A stretch of DNA of 64,000 nucleotides from Companilactobacillus kimchii DSM 13961 = JCM 10707 (lineage in GTDB: Bacteria > Bacillota > Bacilli > Lactobacillales > Lactobacillaceae). Of this stretch, positions 20,921 through 29,322 are shown one piece after another. The stretch covers positions 62,001 through 126,000 of the forward strand of contig NZ_AZDH01000009.1 in the NCBI RefSeq assembly GCF_001435445.1, read 5' to 3'. The translations under genes were made by a program, and so were the position numbers. Positions within the stretch are counted from its first letter, which is position 1; each line of letters starts with the position of its first letter. Below the pieces are notes generated by a model, which saw nothing but the letters and a program-made list of their open reading frames with translations, did no database searches and had not been told where the DNA came from.

Positions 20921-22561
20921 ATGAAAAAAACTTTTGAACAACACAAAATGCTTTTCATCTGGTTACTGTTTCTTACTATGAGTGTCATCATTATTTATAT
21001 AACTGATTTAGCTAACGGTCATATTTGGTCCTATTTAGATCTTGATACTGATGGAAGATTTCATGTGTTGAGAATTGAAGGACTATATCAGGCCTTAAAG
21101 CATGGTCAATTCTTTCCAACTGTGAATATGTCATTTATGAATGGTTTCGGTTATATTGCCAATATCTTTTATGCCGACCTTTGGCTTTATCCAGCGGCTA
21201 TTTTAAGATTGATTGGTCTGACAACAGCACAAGCCTTCGTGACATATTATGTCATGCTGAACTTGGCTACTTTTTTGATAGCCTTTTATACTTATCGTTA
21301 CGTTAGTCATAACGCTACTAAAAGCTTATTATTTAGCTTTGTTTATACTTTGAGTGCTTATCGGATTTTTGATATGGTACGTAGATTCGATGTGGGTGAG
21401 ACACTGACATTAACTTTTCTGCCAATTGTAATTCTGGGAGTCTATGAAATATTTTATGCTGATGCCGGTAAGTGGAAATTCTTAGCCTTCGGAATGACGA
21501 TGATTATTTATGCGCATGCGCTATCACCAATATTGATTGGCATCTTTATATTTTTCGTAATTTTATTTAGAACCAAAGCATTGATCAAAGAACCACAACG
21601 AATCGTGAAATTGATTTATGCTGGTCTAACTGCTGGAGTATTAAGTCTGGCTTACCTCTTACCAATGTTTGAACAGTTGCATCGAACAAAATTCAAATTG
21701 ACTTCACCATTAATTGACATTGCTCAAAGAAGTAATTCATTTAAAGATGTTCTAGTTTGGAGTTTTACGAATAATCTTTATCAAGAAGGTATTGGGTTAA
21801 TCTACATCGTCGTTGCCTTGACCATTCCGTTCGTCATTTGGAAAGAAAAGAATCCAGCCGTACGTGACTTTGCAATTATCGGTGAGATCTTTTTGTTGAT
21901 GACGACTAAGTTCTTTCCCTGGAAGGTTTTAGAAAATACACCATTAAAGATAATTCAATTCCCTTGGCGTTTGAATATGTTGATTACGATTCTATTCAGT
22001 GTATTTCTGGTTGCTGATCCGTTACATTTATTTGAAAAAAGGAAATGGCAATTCATTCTCATTGGACTAGTAATTTTGCTTACATTGGTTTCAGAATCCA
22101 ACTTAATCAAGAGTTATCCTAATGAATATGACACTTATACTTCTTTTAATCATTTAGATTCTTATAGTATCGGCAGTGGTGAAGAGTACTTACCTAAAGA
22201 AACTGGTTTAGCCGAACTGCGTTTAGCACCTCATGCTCCTGTGGTTAAGAGTGGTACTGTCAAAATCACTGAATTTGAACAAAAGGGATCACGATTAACA
22301 TTTAATTTCACCAACGCTAAAGAGGCTAAAGTTAGTTTACCAATTATTGGTTATTATGGATATTCATCTAAAAAGTCACTTGGCAATGTGTCAGCTTTGA
22401 AAATGAATTTAAAAACGGGCTTAGGTCAAGTGACTCTAAATGGTCAAGGTATTGTCAGAGTCGAATATGTTCAAACATGGATTCAAAAATGTAGTAGAAT
22501 TATTTCGATATCTAGTTTATTGATCTTATTGATTACTTTTTGCATTAGGAAAAAAGAGTGA
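20921..22561 (+). CDS. Multi-span membrane protein, PF10131/GT-C-like (copy 1)
   Basis: 546 aa protein with about eleven hydrophobic helices and a C-terminal soluble beta-rich part (about 415-515). The first outside loop has DGRFHVLRIEGLYQAL followed by GQFFP and a GFGY motif. I associate these with the 6-pyruvoyl-tetrahydropterin synthase-related membrane family (PF10131) and with GT-C glycosyltransferases, where an acidic residue in this loop is catalytic. A lipid-linked sugar transfer role on the cell surface is therefore likely but not proven. The ATG lies only 16 bases after a terminator, so the promoter must lie within or before that region. The next gene is a tandem paralogue. Confidence 0.7.
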   Translation: MKKTFEQHKMLFIWLLFLTMSVIIIYITDLANGHIWSYLDLDTDGRFHVLRIEGLYQALKHGQFFPTVNMSFMNGFGYIANIFYADLWLYPAAILRLIGLTTAQAFVTYYVMLNLATFLIAFYTYRYVSHNATKSLLFSFVYTLSAYRIFDMVRRFDVGETLTLTFLPIVILGVYEIFYADAGKWKFLAFGMTMIIYAHALSPILIGIFIFFVILFRTKALIKEPQRIVKLIYAGLTAGVLSLAYLLPMFEQLHRTKFKLTSPLIDIAQRSNSFKDVLVWSFTNNLYQEGIGLIYIVVALTIPFVIWKEKNPAVRDFAIIGEIFLLMTTKFFPWKVLENTPLKIIQFPWRLNMLITILFSVFLVADPLHLFEKRKWQFILIGLVILLTLVSESNLIKSYPNEYDTYTSFNHLDSYSIGSGEEYLPKETGLAELRLAPHAPVVKSGTVKITEFEQKGSRLTFNFTNAKEAKVSLPIIGYYGYSSKKSLGNVSALKMNLKTGLGQVTLNGQGIVRVEYVQTWIQKCSRIISISSLLILLITFCIRKKE

Positions 22562-22593
22562 GAAATAAGTATCTTTTACAAGAGGCTAGTTAG

Positions 22594-22615
22594 TATAATA
22601 AACGTATTGTTTATT
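22594..22615 (+). promoter_or_regulatory. -10 box with overlapping inverted repeat before the second PF10131-like gene
   Basis: TATAAT (22594-22599) overlaps AATAAAC-GTATT-GTTTATT (22597-22615), a 7+7 inverted repeat. No clear -35 box is visible at the right spacing. Confidence 0.4.
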
Positions 22616-22636
22616 TACTAAGAAAGGTATTTTGTT

Positions 22637-24346
22637 ATGCAATTAACGTTTTTGAATAAAAAGAATTGGAAAAAGGCTGCAATCATTGTATTTACAATTG
22701 CACTTTTTCTACTGGTCAGCATTTTGGCTGTCTATCAAGCACAGATTTTCCAAGGCAAGATTTGGTCATTCTTAGGTACAAGCGATGATCGGTTCCACAA
22801 TATGAGAATTGAGGGACTATATCATTCATTGTTGCGTCACCAGTACTTCCCATTTATTAACATGTCATTCATGGATGGCTTTGGATATATTGTTAATATT
22901 TTTTATTCTGATTTTCTACTTTATCCAGCTGCATTCTTGCGTTTAATGGGTTATTCCAGTGCTCAAGCAATTGTCGGATTGAATATTCTATTAACATTTT
23001 TGACAATGGGAGTTTCTTTCCTTTGTTTCTTTAAGATCAAGAAAGAATATTGGAGCAGTTTGGTCTTCAGTTTCGTTTACACATTATCAACATATCGAAT
23101 GTATGATGTTCTATATCGCCACGATTTAGGTGAAGTGGGAGCATTCGTTTTCTTACCGATAACGTTATTGGGTATTTATGAAATTTTTTACGGTGAACAT
23201 AAAAATTGGTTGTATCTAACTTTTGGTATGACTGGAATTATTTACTCACACGCAATTACACCAATATTGATGGCTATCTTAATTGTCGCAGTGGCGGTTT
23301 GTCAGATTGGTGAATTGAAAAAAACACCGACTCGATTATTGTCTCTTTGTTGGGCAACAATTTGTTCCTTGCTTTTAACAGCAGCTTATTTCTTACCAAT
23401 GTTAGAGCAAGTAAAACATACCAAATTCATTTTGACCCAATCAAATTCCAATTTAGTTGCGGCCGCAGCTGATTTTTCCGATATGGCTCATGCGAGTTTA
23501 AATAATGTTTATAATCAGGCTAATCCTGGAATCTTGATGTTATTTGCGGCAATAGTTGTTTTTATCTCTTTGACTAAAATTGAGAATAAGGCTGTCCGTG
23601 ATTTTTCACTAATTGGAGCAGTAATGTTACTCTGCAGTACTAAATTGTTTCCTTGGGAACTCTTGAATAAAACGCCAATTAAGATGATTCAATTCCCATG
23701 GCGTTTTTATATGATTGCTTCATTATTGTTAGCGGTCTTTATTGCCGCTGATCCCTTGGGAATATTCAAGAAAAGAACGATGAAAGCTTTGTTGATAGTA
23801 CTTGTCATGTTGACAGCAATTTCTTCAGAATATCGTTTGGTAAATGATTCACCGCTTCAAAGAAATACTTACGAAGCCTACAATAAATCAGAACCTTATA
23901 GTGTTGGAGCAGGTCAAGAGTATCTTCCTATAGGAACCAATTTAAGTAAGTTACAAAGAAGCAAACATAAGCCTCAAGTAACTAAAGGAAAAGCTAAGAT
24001 TACTAACTTCAAGCAATATGGCACACGTTTAAGTTTTAATTTCAAGAACGCTAAGCATGCCAAAGTTGATTTGCCGATTATCGGTTATTATGGCTTCCAA
24101 AGCACGCAATCTAAGGGTAAAGTATCCGAATTGCATGTAGATAAAACTAATAATAATTTGGCTCAAGTAACTATTCATGGTAAAGGTAAGGTAGTAGTTG
24201 ATTACTTCGAAACGACGACACAAAAGGTAGCTCGTCGTACTTCGTTCTTATCATTACTAGTTATCATTGCAATATTGTTTATTAATAAATTGAATTTGAT
24301 CGACTTCAGTAAAATTGAAGGTTTGAAGAGTAATAAAGAAAAATAA
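22637..24346 (+). CDS. Multi-span membrane protein, PF10131/GT-C-like (copy 2)
   Basis: 569 aa paralogue of the preceding gene, with the same order of helices and the same signature loop: DDRFHNMRIEGLYHSL, then NMSFMDGFGYIVNIFY. The C-terminal soluble part is also conserved (YSVGAGQEYLP, LPIIGYYGFQS). The two clearly arose by tandem duplication and have diverged. The likely role is transfer of a glycan or phospho-sugar on the outer membrane face, with a different substrate or partner from copy 1; this is inference. AGAAAGG lies ten bases before the ATG and the gene has its own terminator and probable promoter. Confidence 0.7.
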   Translation: MQLTFLNKKNWKKAAIIVFTIALFLLVSILAVYQAQIFQGKIWSFLGTSDDRFHNMRIEGLYHSLLRHQYFPFINMSFMDGFGYIVNIFYSDFLLYPAAFLRLMGYSSAQAIVGLNILLTFLTMGVSFLCFFKIKKEYWSSLVFSFVYTLSTYRMYDVLYRHDLGEVGAFVFLPITLLGIYEIFYGEHKNWLYLTFGMTGIIYSHAITPILMAILIVAVAVCQIGELKKTPTRLLSLCWATICSLLLTAAYFLPMLEQVKHTKFILTQSNSNLVAAAADFSDMAHASLNNVYNQANPGILMLFAAIVVFISLTKIENKAVRDFSLIGAVMLLCSTKLFPWELLNKTPIKMIQFPWRFYMIASLLLAVFIAADPLGIFKKRTMKALLIVLVMLTAISSEYRLVNDSPLQRNTYEAYNKSEPYSVGAGQEYLPIGTNLSKLQRSKHKPQVTKGKAKITNFKQYGTRLSFNFKNAKHAKVDLPIIGYYGFQSTQSKGKVSELHVDKTNNNLAQVTIHGKGKVVVDYFETTTQKVARRTSFLSLLVIIAILFINKLNLIDFSKIEGLKSNKEK

Positions 24347-24355
24347 TATTCAGCA

Positions 24356-24392
24356 AATAACCAGTCAACTTTAAGTTGGCTGGTTATTTTTG
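24356..24392 (+). terminator. Terminator after the PF10131-like pair
   Basis: AATAACCAGTCAACTT pairs with AGTTGGCTGGTTATT, followed by a T-run. Confidence 0.85.
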
Positions 24393-24451
24393 TTGTTATG
24401 GAAGAATATTAATTCTATAATTATAGAAATTTTACAAATGGGGGGAAGCTA

Positions 24452-25204
24452 ATGGATTATACAAAGTTTAATTCTAAAATTATTGACCAATGGGTCGAAG
24501 AAGGTTGGGAATGGGGCAAACCTATTTCACACGAAGAATATGTTAAGGCTCAAAAGGGTGAATTTAGAATGGTTTTGACACCTAATCGAGAAATTCCCCG
24601 TGATTGGTTCCCAGAATCGTTGACTGGTAAAAAGGTTTTAGGTTTAGCTTCGGGCGGTGGACAACAAATGCCAATATTAGCTGCTTTGAGTGCCGACTGT
24701 ACAGTCTTTGATTATTCGCAAAAACAATTAGATGCTGAAGAAACGGTTGCTAAACGTGAAGGATATGATATAGAAATTATTCGTGGCGATATGACTAAAC
24801 CTTTGCCATTTGAAAATGACAGCTTTGATTTGATTATTCAACCTGTTGCTAATTGTTACATTGAAGATGTTCAGCATGTTTGGGAAGAAAGCCATCGTAT
24901 TTTGAAAAAAGGTGGTCGCCTATTGGTAGGTATGGATAATGGCATCAACTATATCTTTGATAAAACGGAAACCAAGCTCTATCATGCCTTACCTTACAAT
25001 CCATTACAGGATGATAAAATTAAAGAGGAATTTCCCTTAGAAGAAGATGGAATTCAATTTTCACATACATTGGATGAGCAATTGCGTGGTCAAATTAAAG
25101 CTGGTTTTCAAATTGTTGATTTATATGAAGATACTAATAGCGAAGGCAAACTTCATGACTTCAATATTCCGACATTTTGGGCTAGTTACTCTGTTAAAAA
25201 ATAA
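24452..25204 (+). CDS. Class I SAM-dependent methyltransferase
   Basis: 250 aa cytosolic methyltransferase with an N-terminal extension of about 60 residues (WVEEGWEWGKPISHEEY) before the fold. Motif I is VLGLASGGGQQMP near residue 68, the acidic motif CTVFDYSQKQLDAE near 90, and the motif IV region is FDLIIQPVANCYIEDV near 130, followed by ILKKGGRLLVGMD. This layout matches a widespread Firmicutes group of unknown substrate, possibly a small molecule. GGGGGAAG precedes the ATG. It has its own terminators on both sides. Confidence 0.8.
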   Translation: MDYTKFNSKIIDQWVEEGWEWGKPISHEEYVKAQKGEFRMVLTPNREIPRDWFPESLTGKKVLGLASGGGQQMPILAALSADCTVFDYSQKQLDAEETVAKREGYDIEIIRGDMTKPLPFENDSFDLIIQPVANCYIEDVQHVWEESHRILKKGGRLLVGMDNGINYIFDKTETKLYHALPYNPLQDDKIKEEFPLEEDGIQFSHTLDEQLRGQIKAGFQIVDLYEDTNSEGKLHDFNIPTFWASYSVKK

Positions 25205-25242
25205 AAGAGTCTGATAATGAATACATTTCATTTTATTCAAAA

Positions 25243-25281
25243 AAATAGCCAGTAACTCATAATCGAGTTACTGGCTATTTG
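25243..25281. terminator. Bidirectional terminator between convergent genes
   Basis: AATAGCCAGTAACTC and GAGTTACTGGCTATT form a perfect 15-base-pair stem with a six-base loop. The core is nearly identical to the terminator at 31581-31618. Confidence 0.9.
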
Positions 25282-25288
25282 TCTAGTT

Positions 25289-26677
25289 TCAATCTTTTAA
25301 ATCATCAACATCAGTAAGTGATGCTAAATTATCTTGTTTAGTAACGGCTGTTTTATCAACTGTAACTTTGAACCAGTTAACGAATCCATGATCGAATTCA
25401 GCAACCTTAAACTTAAAGTTATCCATCTCGAACTCAAAATCCTTTTGAATGTTAGGATACTTTTCAATAATATAACCACCGACTGTGATAATATCGGAAT
25501 CTTGAAATTCAGGAATGTCAGATTTGAAGTAACGTTCGAAGTCGTAAAGTGTTGTTTTACCAGAAACGTTGTAAGAACCATCAGGATTCTTAACAATATA
25601 TTCATCGGAAACATCATCGATTTCATCTTTAACGGTACCAAATAATTCTTCGTAAATATCTTTATCGGTAACGATACCACTAGTCCCACCGTATTCATCG
25701 ACGACGATAACGATAGGTGTTTGTTTTTTGATCATCTTGGATAAGATATCTTGGATAGGCATTGTTTCAGGAACGGTGTTAACAGATCTCAAAATACGAC
25801 TGATGCCAACGTTACCATCGACTTGATTTTGACGGACAATGTCGTAGGCGTATACGTAACCTAAAACCTTATCTTTATCATTATCGGCAACGACAGGGAA
25901 TCTTGAGAAACCTTGTTGTAAATAATCCTTGATGACATCTTTAACTTTATCGGTAATGTCGACAACGTAAAGACTAGTTCTATCAACCATGATGTCTTTA
26001 GCAACTTTATCATTTAATTCGAAAGCACGTTGCATGAAGATAACATCGTCAGGCTCCATATCGCCACCCTTAATAGATGACTTAGAAAGTCTGAGAATTT
26101 CTGATTGAGAGAAAACCTCATTTTCGGAATCAGCTGGTTTCATTCCCATCAAACGAACGATACCTGACGCAGACACGTTAAGTAACCAAACGAATGGATA
26201 GACGGCAATGTGGAAGAATCTTAACGGTGTAACGACAAGCATTAACATCGTCATTGGCATATCAATTGAAATGTTCTTAGGAACAATTTCCGTCAAAACA
26301 ACTTCAAGATATGTTAGTAAAAGCACACCGACAATAGAGCTAACGGCATGTAAACCGCTACTACCGCCGGCAGAAATATGGGCAACACCCAATACTTCTA
26401 CTAATAAGTACTCAATCGTACTTTCACCAATCCAACCTAAGATGATACCAGCAATACTAGTACCAACTTGTGTTGTTGATAAGTACTCATTGAGGTTGTT
26501 GACCATCATAAGAGCACGTTTTAATTTTTTTGTATTACCATTACCCTTTGAAATTGCATCTTCTAGTTGGCTGGATCTGGTTTGTACTAAAGCAAACTCA
26601 GCAGCAACAAAGAAGAAAGCAAAAATGAAAGTAAGTAAAATGATAATGAAATTTGTTGTAATTGTAGAACTTGACAA
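25289..26677 (-). CDS. CNNM/CorC-family (HlyC-type) membrane protein with CBS domains
   Basis: 462 aa transporter-like protein linked in related families to magnesium or cobalt efflux and metal tolerance. In order: a DUF21/CNNM domain with four helices (about residues 1-185), a CBS pair (about 210-335) including FPVVADNDKDKVLGYVY and VVDEYGGTSGIVTDKDI, and a CorC_HlyC domain (about 350-440) with GGYIIEKYPN. The start is taken as TTG at 26677, with AGAAGGGG ten bases upstream. The frame is open further upstream, but those codons overlap a hairpin and a -10-like box and look non-coding. Older annotation as hemolysin is misleading. Confidence 0.85.
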   Translation of the reverse strand: MSSSTITTNFIIILLTFIFAFFFVAAEFALVQTRSSQLEDAISKGNGNTKKLKRALMMVNNLNEYLSTTQVGTSIAGIILGWIGESTIEYLLVEVLGVAHISAGGSSGLHAVSSIVGVLLLTYLEVVLTEIVPKNISIDMPMTMLMLVVTPLRFFHIAVYPFVWLLNVSASGIVRLMGMKPADSENEVFSQSEILRLSKSSIKGGDMEPDDVIFMQRAFELNDKVAKDIMVDRTSLYVVDITDKVKDVIKDYLQQGFSRFPVVADNDKDKVLGYVYAYDIVRQNQVDGNVGISRILRSVNTVPETMPIQDILSKMIKKQTPIVIVVDEYGGTSGIVTDKDIYEELFGTVKDEIDDVSDEYIVKNPDGSYNVSGKTTLYDFERYFKSDIPEFQDSDIITVGGYIIEKYPNIQKDFEFEMDNFKFKVAEFDHGFVNWFKVTVDKTAVTKQDNLASLTDVDDLKD

Positions 26678-26721
26678 TATATGATTTCCCCTTCTGTTCT
26701 TGTAAGATGAATTATACACCA

Positions 26722-26745
26722 AAGAAAAACCGACTGTGTCGGCTA
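26722..26745 (-). promoter_or_regulatory. GC-rich hairpin with T-run in the leader of the CNNM gene
   Basis: On the minus strand GCCGAC-ACA-GTCGGT is followed by TTTTCTTT, which looks like a small intrinsic terminator 45 bases before the start. TATAAT follows at about 26711-26716 on the same strand. It could be an attenuator or the end of an upstream transcript. Confidence 0.4.
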
Positions 26746-26823
26746 AGAGTAAATATTTTATTAATACATCTTTAGTATATCCAATTTGAAGGTTAAAATA
26801 TAGCAAGGATGATTTTAATTTAG

Positions 26824-26870
26824 ACTACATCGATTTTGTAGTTGAACTTCACAATTATTATTTTTATAAT
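26824..26870 (+). promoter_or_regulatory. Strong promoter with inverted repeat before the HTH coiled-coil gene
   Basis: TTGAAC (26842-26847) and TATAAT (26865-26870) are exactly 17 bases apart. ACTACA-N7-TGTAGT (26824-26842) is a 6+6 inverted repeat that touches the -35 box and may be an operator, perhaps for the HTH protein itself. Confidence 0.7.
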
Positions 26871-26902
26871 GAAGAGAATGAAACAACCTTGGGGGAATCC
26901 TT

Positions 26903-27481
26903 TTGACTAAAGTAAAAAGCAACAATTTATTAACTCCTGCACAAGCTGCCAAAGATTTAGGGATAAGTGTAGCTACATTGCGTAAATATTCTTTGATCGT
27001 TGAACGCACGACTGAGAATAGTAAATATTTTGAACGTAATAGTCAAAATAATCGTTTGTATACGCAAAAGAATATTGAAGATTTTAGAGAAATGGTTAAA
27101 TTGAGCCATGGACCTAAAATGACTCTGGAAACATCCGCAATGCAAATTTATCCAACTTCTGAAGTGAAAAAGGATAAAGTTGAGGATGGACAACAAGAAG
27201 CAAAGGTTAAAGAATTACAAGTAACCGTTGCTAAATTAGAGTCTGAAAATAAAAAGCGCGAGCTTACAATCAAAGAATTGCAAGGCGAACTTAACGATGC
27301 TCAAAAAGCTAAGGAAGAACTACAAGTTGAATTAGATACCTTGAAGCAACAAGCAGAGGAAAAGGTTCAAAGTACGGATTCTAATAACAGTGGCAATGAT
27401 AATGAAGAGATCAAAGAACGTGTCAACGAAAAGGTTAATAATGATAAAAAGGGTCATTGGTGGAACAAGTTCATGGGCTAA
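26903..27481 (+). CDS. HTH DNA-binding protein with coiled coil and Trp-rich C-terminus
   Basis: 192 aa protein. Residues 8-70 are a MerR-like helix-turn-helix (TPAQAAKDLGISVATLRKYS, later NNRLYTQKNIEDF). Residues about 98-155 are a long heptad coiled coil (VKELQVTVAKLESENKKREL and so on). A polar linker leads to the extreme end GHWWNKFMG, a short amphipathic, Trp-containing tail of the kind that touches membranes. This order recalls the pneumococcal chromosome-segregation protein RocS and plasmid DUF536 proteins, from memory and without alignment. The start is TTG with GGGGGAA five bases upstream. It is a single-gene unit with a strong promoter. Confidence 0.65.
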   Translation: MTKVKSNNLLTPAQAAKDLGISVATLRKYSLIVERTTENSKYFERNSQNNRLYTQKNIEDFREMVKLSHGPKMTLETSAMQIYPTSEVKKDKVEDGQQEAKVKELQVTVAKLESENKKRELTIKELQGELNDAQKAKEELQVELDTLKQQAEEKVQSTDSNNSGNDNEEIKERVNEKVNNDKKGHWWNKFMG

Positions 27482-27522
27482 ACAGCCAATTAAGACTATG
27501 ATATCAACCTTTTAAGCAATCG

Positions 27523-27558
27523 GGTCGTACCAAAATGTTGTTTTTGGTGCGGCTTTTT
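27523..27558 (+). terminator. Terminator of the HTH coiled-coil gene
   Basis: GTCGTACCAAAA pairs imperfectly with TTTTTGGTGCGGC and six T residues follow. Confidence 0.7.
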
Positions 27559-27602
27559 TATGTATAATTAATCCTTGTGATAACAATTTAGGAGGATTAA
27601 TT

Positions 27603-28502
27603 TTGAAATTAGCAATGATTGGGTTAGGCAAGATGGGAATCAATTTGACTGAGAACTTGATTCGTAATGGAAACGAGGTAGTTGCGTTCGATTTAAACGA
27701 CGCTGCCAGAAATGATGCCTCAACACTAGGTGCACAAGTAGAACAAACCTTGGAAGACGCTGTTAAACAATTGCAAGCTCCACGTATTGTCTGGGTAATG
27801 TTACCAGCAGGGAATCCTACAAATGAAACAATTGATAAACTTAGCGAAATTCTTGATCCCAATGATATTGTAATTGATGGGGGCAATTCATTTTTCGAGA
27901 ATTCATTGAAACATAACCAAATCTTGAAAGATAAAGAAATTAAATTCTTTGATGTTGGTACTTCAGGTGGTATGAGCGGTGCTAATCGTGATGGTAACTT
28001 CATGATCGGTGGCGATGATGAAAAAACTTTTGAATATATCGAACCAATTTTCAAAGGAATTGCTCAAACAGATGGATACTTGTATACTGGAAAGGCCGGT
28101 AGTGGTCATTATCTAAAGATGGTTCATAATGGTATTGAATACGGTATGATGCAAGCAATCGCCGAAGGTTTCGATGTTTTAGCGCACAGTCAATTTGATT
28201 ATGATAATGAGGCTGTTGCTAAAGTTTGGGAACACGGATCAGTTATTCGTGGTTGGTTGATGGAATTAACACAATCAGCATTTTCAAAAGATCCTAATTT
28301 GAATGAAATAAAAGGGGTAATGCACTCTTCTGGTGAAGGTAAGTGGACTTTGGAAGAAGCCTTGAAATTACAAGTACCAACACCAGTTATTGCAGCATCA
28401 TTGATGATGCGTTACCGTTCTTTGGAAGATGATACCTTTACCGGTAAAGTTGTGGCTGCCTTGAGAAATGAATTTGGCGGACATGATGTCGATAAAAAAT
28501 AA
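27603..28502 (+). CDS. gnd: NAD-type 6-phosphogluconate dehydrogenase, decarboxylating (short form)
   Basis: Oxidises 6-phosphogluconate to ribulose 5-phosphate and CO2 in the pentose phosphate/gluconate path; cytosolic. At 299 aa it belongs to the short form (YqeC/GntZ-like), not the 470 aa form. The Rossmann motif MIGLGKMGINLTENL is at the N-terminus; DGGNSFFENS, DVGTSGGMSGA and the catalytic-lysine region HYLKMVHNGIEYGMMQ are present. The start is TTG, with AGGAGG six bases upstream. It has a terminator on each side and no gluconate kinase nearby. Confidence 0.9.
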   Translation: MKLAMIGLGKMGINLTENLIRNGNEVVAFDLNDAARNDASTLGAQVEQTLEDAVKQLQAPRIVWVMLPAGNPTNETIDKLSEILDPNDIVIDGGNSFFENSLKHNQILKDKEIKFFDVGTSGGMSGANRDGNFMIGGDDEKTFEYIEPIFKGIAQTDGYLYTGKAGSGHYLKMVHNGIEYGMMQAIAEGFDVLAHSQFDYDNEAVAKVWEHGSVIRGWLMELTQSAFSKDPNLNEIKGVMHSSGEGKWTLEEALKLQVPTPVIAASLMMRYRSLEDDTFTGKVVAALRNEFGGHDVDKK

Positions 28503-28509
28503 TAATTAA

Positions 28510-28537
28510 GGAAGCTTGCCGTTGACAAGCTTTTTTT
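28510..28537 (+). terminator. Terminator of gnd
   Basis: AAGCTTGCCGTTGACAAGCTT folds into a short stem followed by six or more T residues. Confidence 0.8.
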
Positions 28538-28557
28538 GTTCTTGAGGGTGATTTTTT

Positions 28558-28974
28558 ATGGTGAAGGAAAAAGGTAAAGTATTTTTGCTCCTTTTAATTG
28601 GAGCATTTATCGGTAGTAATCTTCGTTATGCCGAGAGTTTAATTTTCAAAACGAGTAACGGTTTTCCTCTGGGGACGTTAATAGCAAATTTGAGTGGGGC
28701 TTTGCTATTACCATTTTTGATTCATTATTTACAGGATCGTTATAACTTATCCTCACAAGTAGTTTTGACTTTAAGTACAGGTTTATTAGGTTCTTATACA
28801 ACTTTTTCAACATTTACGGCTGATACTTATCGGTTGTATGAGAGCGGTCAATGGCAATCCTTACTGATATATTTAACATTTACACTTGTCGGTGGCTTCT
28901 TATTAGCTCTATTAGGTAACTATTGGGCAGCTGGTCAGGCATTTAATGACTATGTAAGGAGCAGACGTAAATGA
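28558..28974 (+). CDS. crcB: Fluoride ion channel subunit FluC/CrcB, first copy
   Basis: 138 aa membrane protein with four helices that lets fluoride leave the cell. FluC signatures are IGAFIGSNLRY (conserved Arg), LIANLSGALLL (the Asn of the polar track) and GLLGSYTTFSTFTADT (the phenylalanine box). It overlaps the next fluC gene by four bases (ATGA), so translation is coupled and the two subunits are made together. Paired fluC genes are common in Gram-positive bacteria and form dual-topology partners. No fluoride riboswitch fits in the 55 bases upstream, which are mostly a terminator. Confidence 0.9.
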   Translation: MVKEKGKVFLLLLIGAFIGSNLRYAESLIFKTSNGFPLGTLIANLSGALLLPFLIHYLQDRYNLSSQVVLTLSTGLLGSYTTFSTFTADTYRLYESGQWQSLLIYLTFTLVGGFLLALLGNYWAAGQAFNDYVRSRRK

Positions 28975-29312
28975 ACTTTTTAATTGTAGGTTTTGGTGCT
29001 GCTATTGGTGCCTTTATAAGAAACGAGTTAACTTTATTGCAATCTAAGATACCAGTCGATTTTCCCGTTATAACTTTACTGATTAATATCTTTGGTGCCT
29101 TGTTATTAGGAATATTCACTGCACAAATTCATAATGGTGCGATATTATTACTACTAGGTACAGGGTTTTGTGGAGGTTTCACAACCTTTGGTACTTTCAG
29201 TATGGAATTAAGTCAGTTGTGGTTCCAACACCGTCTATGGAGATGTCTGTTATACTTTGTTTTAACTTACATTTTTGGTATTTTAGGATTCATCATTGGA
29301 ATTCACATTTAG
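28971..29312 (+). CDS. crcB: Fluoride ion channel subunit FluC/CrcB, second copy
   Basis: 113 aa, four helices. FAAIGAFIRNEL-like N-terminus (VGFGAAIGAFIRNELTLL), LLINIFGALLLG with the conserved Asn, and GFCGGFTTFGTFSMEL with the phenylalanine box. It is shorter than its partner because it lacks the extra N- and C-terminal residues. It starts inside the stop codon of the first copy. The following DUF805 gene begins 10 bases later, so it may share the transcript. Confidence 0.9.
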   Translation: MNFLIVGFGAAIGAFIRNELTLLQSKIPVDFPVITLLINIFGALLLGIFTAQIHNGAILLLLGTGFCGGFTTFGTFSMELSQLWFQHRLWRCLLYFVLTYIFGILGFIIGIHI

Positions 29313-29322
29313 GAGAAATCAA

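Noticed and set aside
25289-26806. Longer version of the CNNM protein starting 43 codons upstream.
   Set aside because: The extra residues span a hairpin and a -10-like box, while the TTG at 26677 has a good ribosome binding site; the extension looks non-coding.
28971-29312. Second fluC as a pseudogene, because it is short.
   Set aside because: All signature residues and four helices are present and the length is normal for the family.
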